Shown piece by piece: positions 1 to 12,711 of a DNA stretch of 64,000 nt. Under the pieces are notes generated by a model that was not told the origin of the DNA, made no database searches, and saw only the letters and a list, made by a program, of their open reading frames with translations. Made by a program: the position numbers and the translations under genes. Source of the DNA: Paraburkholderia saeva (GTDB taxonomy: Bacteria > Pseudomonadota > Gammaproteobacteria > Burkholderiales > Burkholderiaceae); the NCBI RefSeq assembly GCF_907164555.1, contig NZ_CAJQZC010000004.1, positions 434,001-498,000 on the forward strand. Direction: 5' to 3'. Positions within the stretch are counted from its first letter, which is position 1. Every line of letters begins with the position of its first letter.

Positions 1-399
1 CGCGACGGCGAGCAGCGTGGCGGCTTCGTCGTCCTTCAGGTCGAGCGCTTCGGGATCGATCAGCACGAGGTGGTCGTGCGCGATCCGCACGTGCACGGGC
101 TGAACGCACGCCCAGGTCGCGTTACCGGGCTCGCCGCCGTCCGCGCGCAGCATGTACGGTGCGAGCGGTGCCTCGTCGGCCGCCGGCTGCGCGGGCGACA
201 CGGCGCCGAACTGGCGCGCGACCCAGCGTTCGTGCGGCAGGGTGCGCTGGAAATCCTCGCCGATCACGCGCTCGACGAGCGTCGCGCGGGAGACGAGTCG
301 CTCCAGTGCGGGAATGGCAAGGTTGTACAGCGCGGTGGAAGCGTCGGCCGCCGAGGGCAGCGCGAAGGGCAGGAGGAGCTGGAGGCGGGTGGGGTGCAT
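1..399 (-). CDS. RpfE-type conserved hypothetical protein, N-terminal part (runs off the window)
   Basis: The minus strand is open from an ATG at 399 to the window edge, giving 133 codons with no stop. The protein begins MHPTRLQLLLP and contains the stretches LVERVIGEDFQRTLPHERW and VQPVHVRIAHDHLVLIDPEAL. I recognise these as a Burkholderiaceae protein usually labelled RpfE-type regulatory protein or phosphoglycerate-mutase-like and commonly encoded beside recJ. No catalytic motif is visible in this part, so no biochemical function is assigned. It is transcribed away from the hicAB locus. The family label rests on recalled resemblance, whereas the reading frame itself is clear. Confidence 0.7.
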   Translation of the reverse strand, partial: MHPTRLQLLLPFALPSAADASTALYNLAIPALERLVSRATLVERVIGEDFQRTLPHERWVARQFGAVSPAQPAADEAPLAPYMLRADGGEPGNATWACVQPVHVRIAHDHLVLIDPEALDLKDDEAATLLAVA

Positions 400-492
400 G
401 ATGCCCGGCATTGTATGGCGAAAGTCCCGTGCCCTGTGGTGGGGTTGTGCAACACACGGTAGCGCGCCGAAAATACACACAAATACACAAAT

Positions 493-522
493 TTGTTGAT
501 GCATTCTGGTATGGTGTGTATA
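493..522 (+). promoter_or_regulatory. Candidate hicAB promoter
   Basis: A -35-like TTGTTG (493-498) and a -10-like TGTATA (517-522) are separated by 18 bp, upstream of the hicA start at 549. The -10 falls inside the palindrome at 514-531. The assignment rests on motif and spacing alone. Confidence 0.4.
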
Positions 523-531
523 TTTACACAC
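514..531. promoter_or_regulatory. Palindromic candidate operator for HicB
   Basis: A perfect inverted repeat, GTGTGTA (514-520), spacer TATT, TACACAC (525-531), covers the candidate -10 and lies 17 bp before the hicA ATG. HicB proteins with C-terminal DNA-binding domains repress their own operons by binding such palindromes. HicB binding here is inferred from position and symmetry. Confidence 0.5.
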
Positions 532-548
532 AAGCATGCGGAGGCCGG

Positions 549-727
549 ATGAATTTATCGAAGCTGATCCGGATGCTCGAAAAAGACGGATGGTATGAAG
601 TACGCGTTACGGGTAGCCATCATCACTTTAAACATGCCGAAAAGAAGGTCTTGTGACGGTCCCGCACCCGAAGAAGGATCTTCCGGCTGGCACCGTGAAG
701 AGCATCCTGAAGGCCGCCGGTCTGTGA
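549..727 (+). pseudogene. hicA: hicA-like mRNA interferase toxin, frameshifted
   Basis: HicA toxins are short double-stranded-RNA-binding-fold proteins that cleave mRNA using a conserved histidine. The frame starting at ATG 549, preceded by GGAGG, encodes a typical N-terminus with GWYEVRVTGSHHHFKH and then stops at 654-656 after 35 codons. The missing C-terminal half is found in the next frame: VTVPHPKKDLPAGTVKSIL, ending in TGA at 725-727. Restoring one G near 647/648 would give a continuous HicA of about 59 residues. The short product keeps the histidine cluster but lacks the second half of the fold, so it is probably inactive. Ribosomal -1 slippage at the AAG-AAG codons (642-647) would also restore the frame, so a programmed shift or an assembly error cannot be excluded. 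Confidence 0.8.
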
Positions 728-780
728 TGGCGGGCGATTTTTCACCGGGATGGATTTTTAATTTGTGGAGAGGATCAGAA

Positions 781-1182
781 ATGGATTTTCCCATCGCTGT
801 CCATAAGGATGATGGGAGCGTCTACGGAGTGACCATTCCGGATATTCCGGGCGTCCACTCCTGGGGCGATACCATCGATGACGCAATCAGAAACGCAAAA
901 GAGGCGATCACCGGTCATGTTTCGACCCTGGTCGAGCTGGGTGAGGATGTCGGTTTCACCTGTTCGACCGTGGAAGAACTGGCTGGAAAGCCTGAGTATT
1001 CTGGAGCGATCTGGGCGCTGGTGGATGTTGACCTGTCCCGGCTTGATTCAAAGCCCGAACGAATCAACGTGAGTCTGCCGCGCTTTGTTTTGCACAGGAT
1101 CGACGCTTACGTCGAGGCGCGACACGAAACCCGGAGTGGTTTTCTGGCTCGTGCTGCCCTGGAGATGCTGGCACATGGCTGA
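781..1182 (+). CDS. hicB: HicB family antitoxin
   Basis: This 133-residue protein starts at ATG 781 behind a good AGAGGA ribosome site. The N-terminal part (about residues 1-60: YGVTIPDIPGVHSWGDTIDDAI) is the partly degraded RNase H-like fold of HicB that caps HicA. The C-terminal part (about 95-130: RINVSLPRFVLHRIDAYVEA) looks like a ribbon-helix-helix DNA-binding domain, so it should also repress the operon. It lies 53 bp after the broken hicA and is followed by a strong terminator. The antitoxin is intact while its partner is frameshifted, consistent with loss of the toxin first. HicB could still act as a repressor or neutralise a HicA encoded elsewhere. Confidence 0.9.
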   Translation: MDFPIAVHKDDGSVYGVTIPDIPGVHSWGDTIDDAIRNAKEAITGHVSTLVELGEDVGFTCSTVEELAGKPEYSGAIWALVDVDLSRLDSKPERINVSLPRFVLHRIDAYVEARHETRSGFLARAALEMLAHG

Positions 1183-1205
1183 TCGGCGCTAGCGGAACTG
1201 CGAAG

Positions 1206-1229
1206 GCCTGCCCTGTGGCAGGCTTTTTT
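1206..1229 (+). terminator. Rho-independent terminator after hicB
   Basis: GCCTGCC (1206-1212), loop CTGT, GGCAGGC (1217-1223), then six T. It closes the hicAB transcript 23 bp after hicB. Confidence 0.85.
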
Positions 1230-1540
1230 GTTGCGGATGTTCAGTGGCGCTACAACGTCCTGCTTCCCGTCCGTTCGGGCGTTGCCTTCGCGGCGTTACG
1301 GCGGAATATGGCAAACTTCGCGGTTATCCGGCTGATGGTGGAGAAGGACATCCGTGTGGGCCAGCACCGCGAGAAGCGGCCGGCGCGCAACATGCGGCGG
1401 AACCAAACGGCGGCGGTCGGCACCCAACGTTCACGGCATCGGGTCGCACCGAAGCGTCGTTGGCAGATGGATTGTCCGGGACCCGCATTTTCGCCAGCAC
1501 ACGCTGAAAAGAAGTCGAAGCAACACAGAAAAGGATTCGC
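1230..1540. other. Intergenic stretch upstream of lolC
   Basis: About 310 bp with no convincing gene. The short open frames here have no recognisable protein, and I see no repeat or attachment site marking the edge of the hicAB insertion. The lolC ribosome site AAGGA (1531-1535) is at its 3' end. A lolC promoter probably lies here but no clear -10/-35 pair stands out. Confidence 0.5.
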
Positions 1541-2794
1541 TTGAAATTTCCCTACGAATGGCAGATTGGCTGGCGCTATACACGCGCCGGCAAGCGCACG
1601 ACCGGTAACGGCTTCATTTCGTTCATCGCGCTCGTGTCGATGTCGGGCATTGCGCTTGGCGTCGCGGCGCTGATCGTCGTGCTGTCGGTGATGAACGGCT
1701 TCCAGAAGGAAGTGCGCGACCGCATGCTGTCGGTGCTTGCGCACGTCGAGATCTTTTCGCCGACGGGTTCGATGCCCGACTGGCAACTGACCGCAAAAGA
1801 AGCCCGCCTGAACAAGGAAGTGACGGGCGCCGCACCGTATGTCGAAGCGCAGGCCCTCCTGACGCGTCAGGACGCCGTGAGCGGCGTCGCGCTGCGCGGC
1901 GTGGAGCCGACGCTCGAACCCGAAGTGTCGGACATCGGCAAGGAAATGCGCGCCGGCAAGCTCACGGATCTCGTGCCGGGCGACTTCGGCATCGTGCTCG
2001 GCGGCGATCTCGCGACGAATCTCGGCGTACGGACCGGCGACAAGATCACGCTCGTCGCGCCCGAGGGCACCATCACGCCTGCCGGCATGCTGCCGCGGTT
2101 GAAGCAGTTCACGGTGGTCGGCGTGTTCGAGTCCGGGCACTACGAATACGACAGCACGCTCGCGCTCATCAACATCCGCGACGCGCAGGCGCTCTTCCGG
2201 CTGCGCGCGCCGACGGGCGTGCGTCTGCGTCTGCAAGACATGCAGCGCGCGCCGCAGGTGGCGCATGAGCTTGCGCGCACGCTCTCTGGCGACCTGTATA
2301 TCCGCGACTGGACGCAGCAGAACAAGACGTGGTTCTCCGCCGTGCAGATCGAAAAACGCATGATGTTCATTATCCTCACGCTGATCATCGCGGTGGCGGC
2401 GTTCAATCTGGTGTCGTCGCTCGTCATGACGGTCACGAACAAGCAGGCTGACATCGCGATTCTGCGCACGCTCGGCGCGCAGCCAGGTTCGATCATGAAG
2501 ATTTTCGTCGTGCAGGGCGTGACGATCGGCTTCATCGGCACGGCGACGGGTGTCGCGCTCGGCTGCCTCATCGCATGGAGTATTCCGTGGCTCGTGCCGA
2601 TGATCGAGCATGCGATCGGCGTGCAGTTCCTGCCGCCGTCGGTGTATTTCATCAGCGAGCTGCCGTCCGAGCTGGTGCCCGCGGATGTGATCCGCATTGG
2701 GCTGATCGCGTTCGTGCTGTCGGCGCTGGCGACGCTGTATCCGAGCTGGCGTGGCGCGAAGGTCCGTCCGGCGGAGGCGCTGCGTTATGAATGA
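1541..2794 (+). CDS. lolC: Lipoprotein-releasing ABC transporter, permease subunit LolC/LolE
   Basis: Inner-membrane permease of the Lol system, which extracts lipoproteins from the inner membrane and passes them to LolA for delivery to the outer membrane. The 417-residue protein has the family layout: a first membrane segment near residues 25-50, a large periplasmic domain, and three C-terminal membrane segments (about 270-400). The N-terminal [20 protein letters not shown] is typical. The start is TTG at 1541, supported by AAGGA five bases upstream and by the family N-terminus [12 protein letters not shown]. It overlaps lolD by eight bases, so the two are co-translated. Only one permease gene is present here, which suggests a LolC/E-type homodimer unless a lolE lies elsewhere. 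Confidence 0.95.
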   Translation: MKFPYEWQIGWRYTRAGKRTTGNGFISFIALVSMSGIALGVAALIVVLSVMNGFQKEVRDRMLSVLAHVEIFSPTGSMPDWQLTAKEARLNKEVTGAAPYVEAQALLTRQDAVSGVALRGVEPTLEPEVSDIGKEMRAGKLTDLVPGDFGIVLGGDLATNLGVRTGDKITLVAPEGTITPAGMLPRLKQFTVVGVFESGHYEYDSTLALINIRDAQALFRLRAPTGVRLRLQDMQRAPQVAHELARTLSGDLYIRDWTQQNKTWFSAVQIEKRMMFIILTLIIAVAAFNLVSSLVMTVTNKQADIAILRTLGAQPGSIMKIFVVQGVTIGFIGTATGVALGCLIAWSIPWLVPMIEHAIGVQFLPPSVYFISELPSELVPADVIRIGLIAFVLSALATLYPSWRGAKVRPAEALRYE

Positions 2795-3536
2795 TCGTCC
2801 CGTCTCCCAGGTAATGTCCGACATGTCCGGCGAAAGCGCTCCGTATCCCTATGTGCTGGAAGCCACCGGCATTTCGAAGGCCTTTGTGCAGGGCGGCCTC
2901 AATGTTCAGGTGCTGAACAACACGCAGCTTTCGGTGCGTCGCGGCGAGAAGCTCGCGATCGTCGGCGCGTCCGGTTCGGGCAAGAGCACGCTCCTGCATG
3001 TGCTCGGCGGCCTCGACGATCCGACGGCCGGTCACGTGTCCGTGATGGGCAAGCCGTTCACGAAGCTGTCGGAGCGCGAACGTAACGACCTGCGCAATCG
3101 CGCGCTCGGTTTCGTGTATCAGTTTCACCATCTGCTGCCGGAGTTTTCGGCGCTCGACAACGTCGCGATGCCGCTGCGCATCCGCCGCATGACGACCGAA
3201 GCCGCGCGCCACGAAGCGCTCGCGGTGCTGGAGCGCGTCGGCATGGCGCATCGGGCGAAGCATCGTCCGGGCGAACTGTCGGGCGGCGAACGCCAGCGCG
3301 TCGCGATTGCGCGCGCGCTCGTCACGAAACCGGCGTGCGTGCTCGCCGACGAACCGACCGGCAACCTCGACGGCGGCACCGCGGATACCGTCTTCAACCT
3401 GATGCTCGAACTGTCGCAGACGATGGACACGAGTTTCGTGATCGTCACGCACGATCCCGATCTCGCGGCGCGGTGCGACCGGACAATGCGCCTGCGTGAT
3501 GGCGTGCTGTACGAGGAGCCGTCGGTGCCTGTCTGA
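2787..3536 (+). CDS. lolD: Lipoprotein-releasing ABC transporter, ATPase LolD
   Basis: Cytoplasmic ATPase that powers lipoprotein release by the LolCDE complex. The 249-residue protein has Walker [10 protein letters not shown], signature LSGGERQRV, and Walker B followed by [11 protein letters not shown]. The Q-loop region [10 protein letters not shown] is typical of LolD. The ATG at 2787 overlaps the end of lolC, giving translational coupling, and a GGAGG lies about nine bases upstream. A start 12 codons further upstream is possible but adds only an arginine-rich stretch inside lolC. It is followed at 48 bp by tatD in the same direction. Confidence 0.95.
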   Translation: MNDRPVSQVMSDMSGESAPYPYVLEATGISKAFVQGGLNVQVLNNTQLSVRRGEKLAIVGASGSGKSTLLHVLGGLDDPTAGHVSVMGKPFTKLSERERNDLRNRALGFVYQFHHLLPEFSALDNVAMPLRIRRMTTEAARHEALAVLERVGMAHRAKHRPGELSGGERQRVAIARALVTKPACVLADEPTGNLDGGTADTVFNLMLELSQTMDTSFVIVTHDPDLAARCDRTMRLRDGVLYEEPSVPV

Positions 3537-3584
3537 AGCGGCGATATTCACCACTGAACCACTGGATCACACCGGGGCGCGCGC

Positions 3585-4373
3585 ATGTGGATCGACACGC
3601 ACTGCCATCTCGACGCGTCGGAGTTCGACGCTGATCGCGACGAGGTCGCCTCGAAGGCGCATCGGGCGGGCGTGTCGCGCATCGTGATACCAGGAATCGC
3701 GCGCGAGAACTTTGCGACGGTGCGTGAACTTGCACATCGTGTCGAAGGTGGCGCGTATGCCCTTGGCATTCACCCGCTCTTCACGCCGGGCGCGCAGGAA
3801 TCCGATCTCGACGTGCTGCGGATGGAAATCGAGGCGAGTCTCGATGATCCGCTCTTCGTTGGCCTCGGTGAAATCGGTCTGGACTTTTTCGTACCGGGCC
3901 TCGATGACGCGCGCCAGCAGTTCTTCTATAACGGACAGCTGGAACTTGCACGTGAATTCGATCTGCCCGTGATCTGCCATGTGCGCAAATCGCAGGACCA
4001 GGTGCTGAAGGGACTGCGTCGGCACAAAGTGCATCGCGGTATCGCGCACGCGTTCAACGGCAGCTTCCAGCAGGCGCAGGCGTTCATCGATCATGGCATG
4101 CATCTGGGTTTTGGCGGCAACGTGACGTTCGAGCGCGCGTTGCAGATCCGTCGGCTTGCGCAGCAACTGCCGCTCGATGCGATCGTCGTCGAAACCGACG
4201 CGCCGGACATTTCTCCCGCCTGGCTGTACAAGGAACGCAACACGCCGGACCAGATTCCCCGTATCGGCGCGAGCCTGGCTGTTCAGCGCGGGATCAGCGA
4301 ATCCGAGCTAGCACTTGGCACAACGGCTAACGCTCACGCCGCGCTGCCGCGGCTCGCACTTTCCTCTGCATAA
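3585..4373 (+). CDS. tatD: TatD family hydrolase (metal-dependent deoxyribonuclease)
   Basis: TIM-barrel metal-dependent hydrolase of the TatD/YcfH family; characterised members are Mg-dependent 3'-5' DNases linked to DNA repair. The 262-residue protein has the N-terminal HxH motif (DTHCHLD, about residues 4-10), a glutamate ligand in GEIGLDFF, histidines in ICHVRKS and GIAHAFNGS, and the catalytic aspartate in VETDAPD. It sits between lolD and comEC with short gaps, suggesting one transcript. The family contains several paralogues per genome, so the exact substrate is uncertain. Confidence 0.9.
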   Translation: MWIDTHCHLDASEFDADRDEVASKAHRAGVSRIVIPGIARENFATVRELAHRVEGGAYALGIHPLFTPGAQESDLDVLRMEIEASLDDPLFVGLGEIGLDFFVPGLDDARQQFFYNGQLELAREFDLPVICHVRKSQDQVLKGLRRHKVHRGIAHAFNGSFQQAQAFIDHGMHLGFGGNVTFERALQIRRLAQQLPLDAIVVETDAPDISPAWLYKERNTPDQIPRIGASLAVQRGISESELALGTTANAHAALPRLALSSA

Positions 4374-4382
4374 TTAACGCCG

Positions 4383-6980
4383 ATGGTTCCCGCCGGGCGG
4401 ATCATGCGCCCGGCGCGACTGCGTCTGCTGCATGCGTCCGGCGTCAGTCGGGGAGGGTGCATGCGCGCGGTGTGGTGTGGATTTGCGTTGGGCGTAGTGT
4501 GGCTGCAGCAACAGGCAATGCTGCCGGGCTGGCGCGCATGGCTGGTGCTCGCGCTTGTGGCGGGCGGTGCGGCTGCATGTATCGGCGGCGTGAATCTACG
4601 TGGCGGGTCGTTACGTTTTCAGCGGACGGTCATCTGGTTTGCGGTGTGGCTGCTGGCTGCGTGCGCCGGGTTCGGCTATGCGGCGTGGCGTGCCGAAATG
4701 CGACTCGCCCGTGCGCTTCCCGTCGAGTGGGAAGGCCGCAATATCGTCGTGCAGGGCTATATCAAAGGGCTGCCCGTCACGGATGCACGCGGTGCGCGCT
4801 TTCTCTTTGGCGTCGAATCGACCGACGCGAACATCGCGTACTTTCCGCGCACGATTGAACTGTCGTGGATCGCGGAAGGCGCGCCACCGCCCGCGCTCGA
4901 GGCAGGTGCACGCTGGCGGTTGACGGTGCGTCTGAAGCGTGCGCACGGCAACGCCAACTTCGGTGTGCGGGACGCCGAAGCGTCACTGCTGGCGCGGGAC
5001 ATTCGCGCGACCGGTTATGTCATCGCCCCGGCGGCAGCTGATCGACTGGCGGGTTCGGCCGGCGGCGCAGGCGTGGCGATCGATCGCTGGCGTGGCGCCG
5101 TGCGCGCGCGAATCGACGCTGCACTTGCCGGCGCGCCGCATCGCGGCATCGTTATCGCACTGGCAATCGGCGCGCAGGACGCCGTCAGTGCTGCCGACTG
5201 GCTTCTGATGCGAAACACCGGCACGAGCCACCTGGTTGCGATATCGGGGCTGCATATCGGCTTTGTCGCGGGGCTGGCGGCCTGGTTCGCCGGTGCACTG
5301 TGGCGTCGTTCATGTTTCTTCGGCCGCGACTGGCCGTTGTGGATACCTGCGCAAAAAATCTCGCTGACGGCGGGCGCGCTGTTCGCCGCGGCTCACGCGG
5401 CACTCGCGGGATTTAACGTGCCGGCGCAACGGGCGCTCTGGATGCTGGGTGTGGTCGCGCTGGCAACGATCAGCGGACGCAGTCTCGCGCCTTCGCTCGT
5501 GCTGGCATGGGCGCTGGGTCTTGTGCTGCTGGTCGATCCGTGGGCGGTCGTGTCCGCCGGCTTCTGGCTGTCGTTCTGCGCAGTCGCCGCGATCCTGTAT
5601 GCAATGTCGGGGCGGCTACGCATGCACGACCACGAGCGGCGCGATCCAGAACCGGAAGCGACGCGCGTCACGCGGTTTCGCGACGCCTGCCTTCGATGGC
5701 TGTCGAATCTCAAGGCGCGGCTGTTCAGCAGCGCGCACGTGCAGTACGCCGTTACGATCGCGCTCGCACCGCTCACGGTGTACTGGTTCGCGCAGATTCC
5801 GCTCGTTGGGCCGGTTGCGAATGCCTTCGCCATTCCGTGGGTCAGCCTGTTCGTGACGCCGGCCGTTCTCGCGGGCGTCGGGTTGCCCGGGCCACTCGAT
5901 GCATGGGCGTTTCGCGGCGCGCATGCGTTGCTCGATGTGCTCGTTGGCGGGCTGCAGACGATGGCGGCCTACCCGTGGGCGCTCCTGCGGCTCCCGCAGC
6001 CGGGAGCGTGGCCGCTGGCTGCGGCGGCGGTCGGCGTCGCATGGTGTCTCGCGCCGCGCGGCTGGCCGTTGCGCTGGGCAGCCCCGCTGACGTGGTTGCC
6101 TTTGCTGTTGCCGCCGCCGTCCGGTCCCTCGTTCGGCGCGTTCAGGCTTACTGCGCTCGATATCGGGCAGGGTTCGTCGATCCTGATCGAAACCGCGCAT
6201 CACACGCTGCTATTCGATGCGGGGCCTGGGCCCGAGTCGACGCATGCGGGCGAGCGCGTCGTCGTGCCGTACCTGTATGCGAACGGCGTAAGCGCGCTCG
6301 ATACGCTGATGATCAGTCACGCGGATTCGGACCATTCGGGTGGCGCGCCGGCCGTGCTGGCAGGCATCGAGGTGCGGCAGATGCTGGCCGCGCTGGCACC
6401 ATCCAATCCACTCTGGGCAGCGGCCCGCGACGCGCGCGCCGACGTCGTGCCCTGCGCGGCCGGCCAGCGCTGGCGTTGGGATGGCGTCGACTTCGCCGTA
6501 CTCTGGCCGGATGCAGGGCCGCTACAGGGCAAGCCGAACGCGCATTGCTGCGTTCTGCGCGTGAGCGCAGCGGGCTCGGATAGCGGTGGCGCCAGTTCGG
6601 ACGGGCAGGCCCGCGAGTTTCATCGGCCGTTCACGGCGTTGCTCGCTGCCGATATCGAGGCGCCCGTCGAGCGCGTCCTGCTGCAACGCGATCCCGGGGC
6701 GCTTCGTGCTCACGTGCTGGTCGTGCCGCATCATGGCAGCAAGACGTCATCGACTGAGCCGTTCCTCGACTCTATCGATCCGCTTGTCGCGGTATTTCAG
6801 GTAGGCTATCGCAACCGTTTTCACCACCCGCATCCGGGCGTCTTGTCGCGGTATCTGGGTCGCCATATCGAACTCACCCGCAGCGACACCGACGGCGCGG
6901 TGCGTATCGAAGCCGCAGGGCCGGCGCTGTCGCTCGAACGGTATCGCGATACGCACAGGCGGTACTGGATGGATCGATGA
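4383..6980 (+). CDS. comEC: DNA internalization-related competence protein ComEC/Rec2
   Basis: Inner-membrane channel protein that carries single-stranded DNA into the cytoplasm during natural transformation. The 865 residues show hydrophobic N-terminal helices, an OB-like soluble region (about 110-215), the competence-domain hallmark GTSHLVAISGLHI near residue 280, many membrane segments to about 560, and a C-terminal metallo-beta-lactamase domain from about 588. That last domain has LDIGQGSSILIET, the metal motif SHADSDHSGG near 645 and VPHHGSKTSS near 782. It begins nine bases after tatD. An alternative ATG at 4404 cannot be ruled out. Full length implies DNA-uptake capacity, although the pilus machinery is not in this window. 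Confidence 0.93.
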   Translation: MVPAGRIMRPARLRLLHASGVSRGGCMRAVWCGFALGVVWLQQQAMLPGWRAWLVLALVAGGAAACIGGVNLRGGSLRFQRTVIWFAVWLLAACAGFGYAAWRAEMRLARALPVEWEGRNIVVQGYIKGLPVTDARGARFLFGVESTDANIAYFPRTIELSWIAEGAPPPALEAGARWRLTVRLKRAHGNANFGVRDAEASLLARDIRATGYVIAPAAADRLAGSAGGAGVAIDRWRGAVRARIDAALAGAPHRGIVIALAIGAQDAVSAADWLLMRNTGTSHLVAISGLHIGFVAGLAAWFAGALWRRSCFFGRDWPLWIPAQKISLTAGALFAAAHAALAGFNVPAQRALWMLGVVALATISGRSLAPSLVLAWALGLVLLVDPWAVVSAGFWLSFCAVAAILYAMSGRLRMHDHERRDPEPEATRVTRFRDACLRWLSNLKARLFSSAHVQYAVTIALAPLTVYWFAQIPLVGPVANAFAIPWVSLFVTPAVLAGVGLPGPLDAWAFRGAHALLDVLVGGLQTMAAYPWALLRLPQPGAWPLAAAAVGVAWCLAPRGWPLRWAAPLTWLPLLLPPPSGPSFGAFRLTALDIGQGSSILIETAHHTLLFDAGPGPESTHAGERVVVPYLYANGVSALDTLMISHADSDHSGGAPAVLAGIEVRQMLAALAPSNPLWAAARDARADVVPCAAGQRWRWDGVDFAVLWPDAGPLQGKPNAHCCVLRVSAAGSDSGGASSDGQAREFHRPFTALLAADIEAPVERVLLQRDPGALRAHVLVVPHHGSKTSSTEPFLDSIDPLVAVFQVGYRNRFHHPHPGVLSRYLGRHIELTRSDTDGAVRIEAAGPALSLERYRDTHRRYWMDR

Positions 6981-7101
6981 GCGGGAGTTCTTTCCCGGAA
7001 CGCAGCACATGCGCCGCACGGGCAGCACAATTAACACGTGGCAGCGACCGCGGCACACCGCAGCGCTTCGCGGAAAAAGCAAAAACAGGAGACAACGGCG
7101 C

Positions 7102-7905
7102 TTGAAAAACATCATCCACTTCTCGCACGCAAACGGGTTTCCCGCATCGACGTACCGCACGATCTTCGCCGAACTCGCGGACGACTACGAACTGCGCTTC
7201 ATCGAGCGTATCGGCCACGACGCGCGCTTTCCGGTGACGCAGGACTGGCCGCATCTCGTCGAGGAACTGATCGAGGACATCGGCCGGCGCTACGAGCGGC
7301 CGGTGTGGCTGGTTGGTCATTCGCTCGGTGGCTATCTGTCGATGATGGCGGCGCTGAAAAAGCCGCAATGGGTGAAGGGTGTCGTGATGCTCGATTCGCC
7401 GGTAATCGCCGGATGGCGCAGCAGTATGCTGCGCGTCTCGCAATGGACAGGGCTCGACGAGAAACTCTCGCCCGCAGCGGCGACGCGCACGCGCCGCACA
7501 CACTGGGCGAGCCGCGACGAAACGTGGCGGCACTTTCATTCGAAGCCCGCGTTCGCGCGCTGGGACGAGCGCGTGCTCTCCGATTACGTCGACTTCGGCA
7601 TTCCGCAGACGGCCATCGATGGCAGCCGCACACTGGCGTTCGATCGTCGCACCGAATATCTGATCTACCGCACGCTGCCGCATACGCTCGGCGCGCGCCT
7701 GGGGCGCGGCACGCCTGTGCCGGTCGGTTTCATCGCGGGTACGCGTTCGAAGGAAATCCGTCAGGTCGGGCTCGACGCAACGCGGCGGGCCACCGGCGAA
7801 CATCTCGAATGGATCGAGGGTAGCCATCTGTTCCCGATGGAAAAGCCGCTCGAAACCGCCCGCGCGCTGCAGCGGATGCTTCACGGGCTGGAGCGCGACG
7901 TGTGA
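7102..7905 (+). CDS. Alpha/beta hydrolase
   Basis: A 267-residue alpha/beta-hydrolase-fold protein. It has the oxyanion region FSHANGFPAS, the nucleophile elbow GHSLGG, and a probable catalytic histidine in GSHLFPMEKP near the C-terminus. The substrate is unknown; such proteins may be esterases, lipases or epoxide hydrolases. I chose the TTG at 7102 because AGGAGA sits nine bases upstream and the next residues (KNIIHFSHANGFP) match the family N-terminus. Earlier in-frame starts add only basic, low-complexity residues. It lies between comEC and pyrG, each separated by more than 100 bp, so it is probably its own transcript. Confidence 0.8.
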   Translation: MKNIIHFSHANGFPASTYRTIFAELADDYELRFIERIGHDARFPVTQDWPHLVEELIEDIGRRYERPVWLVGHSLGGYLSMMAALKKPQWVKGVVMLDSPVIAGWRSSMLRVSQWTGLDEKLSPAAATRTRRTHWASRDETWRHFHSKPAFARWDERVLSDYVDFGIPQTAIDGSRTLAFDRRTEYLIYRTLPHTLGARLGRGTPVPVGFIAGTRSKEIRQVGLDATRRATGEHLEWIEGSHLFPMEKPLETARALQRMLHGLERDV

Positions 7906-7969
7906 GCGCCGCGACTCGCTGAGCGAAGCCTTCAGTGCGCATCGAGGGCGCCTGCATCCCAACCTGTGA

Positions 7970-12030
<4,061 letters not shown>

Positions 12031-12100
12031 CCGCGCGACGATTGTGCACTGAGCGCGAATTCGACCTTTGAACCGGTCACACTTCGTTTCTGGATCGACC

Positions 12101-12129
12101 CGCCGCCCTGCGTATAGCGCAGGGCGGCG
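12101..12129 (+). terminator. GC-rich hairpin between eno and ftsB
   Basis: A 12-bp perfect stem, CGCCGCCCTGCG (12101-12112) and CGCAGGGCGGCG (12118-12129), has a five-base loop. It is followed by CGTATTATTTG rather than a clean T run. It could partly terminate eno transcripts or stabilise their 3' end. Confidence 0.5.
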
Positions 12130-12150
12130 CGTATTATTTGTGCTCTCTTC

Positions 12151-12606
12151 ATGCGGCTTGTCACTGTCGTTTTGATCGTCCTGCTGGCGTTGATCCAGTA
12201 CCCGCTCTGGTGGGGGCATGGTGGCTGGCTACGCGTACACGAACTGCAGCAGCAGCTCGCGCTTCAGCAAAAGAAGAACGCCGACGCGAAATTGCGCAAC
12301 GAGCGTATCGATGGCGAAGTGCACGATCTGCAGAACGGCACCGCCGCCGTTGAAGAACGCGCGCGTTACGAAATGGGCATGGTGAAGGACGGCGAAGTGT
12401 TCGTGCAGTTCGTGTTGCCGAATGCGCCGTTGCCGACGTCGAACACGTCATCGGTTACGACGTCGACGCGCGGTGAGGTGTCAGCCGCACCGTTGCACGT
12501 GGTGCCGAATCCGGAGTCGCGCGCGAAGCCCGACAAAAAGCACGGCGCGAAGAAAGACTCAAAGTCGGATGCAAAGCCGGAGCAGAAGCAGAAAGGTGCG
12601 GGCTAG
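12151..12606 (+). CDS. ftsB: Cell division protein FtsB
   Basis: Small bitopic divisome protein that forms a coiled-coil complex with FtsL and FtsQ. The 151-residue protein has one N-terminal membrane segment (about residues 3-20), then a leucine/glutamine-rich coiled coil (about 28-70), and the family motif [14 protein letters not shown]. The region after residue 85 is a low-complexity tail rich in Thr/Ser and then Lys ([18 protein letters not shown]). FtsB of Escherichia coli is about 103 residues, so this tail is an extension of about 50. The gene follows eno by 120 bp and ends at a strong terminator. Confidence 0.9.
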   Translation: MRLVTVVLIVLLALIQYPLWWGHGGWLRVHELQQQLALQQKKNADAKLRNERIDGEVHDLQNGTAAVEERARYEMGMVKDGEVFVQFVLPNAPLPTSNTSSVTTSTRGEVSAAPLHVVPNPESRAKPDKKHGAKKDSKSDAKPEQKQKGAG

Positions 12607-12641
12607 GGCGCTCTTCAGCGCCCTGGCTTCGAACATGAGAA

Positions 12642-12668
12642 AGCCGCCCATCGGGCGGCTTTTTTTTC
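12642..12668 (+). terminator. Rho-independent terminator after ftsB
   Basis: AGCCGCCC (12642-12649), loop ATC, GGGCGGCT (12653-12660), followed by a T run. It lies 36 bp after the ftsB stop. Confidence 0.9.
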
Positions 12669-12711
12669 GACCTGGCACGTGCGGGCGCAACGCGCACCAG
12701 CCGGGCAAATT

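Noticed and set aside
1230..1540. Possible remnant genes or an attachment site beside hicAB
   Set aside because: No protein similarity, direct repeat or integrase could be seen by eye.
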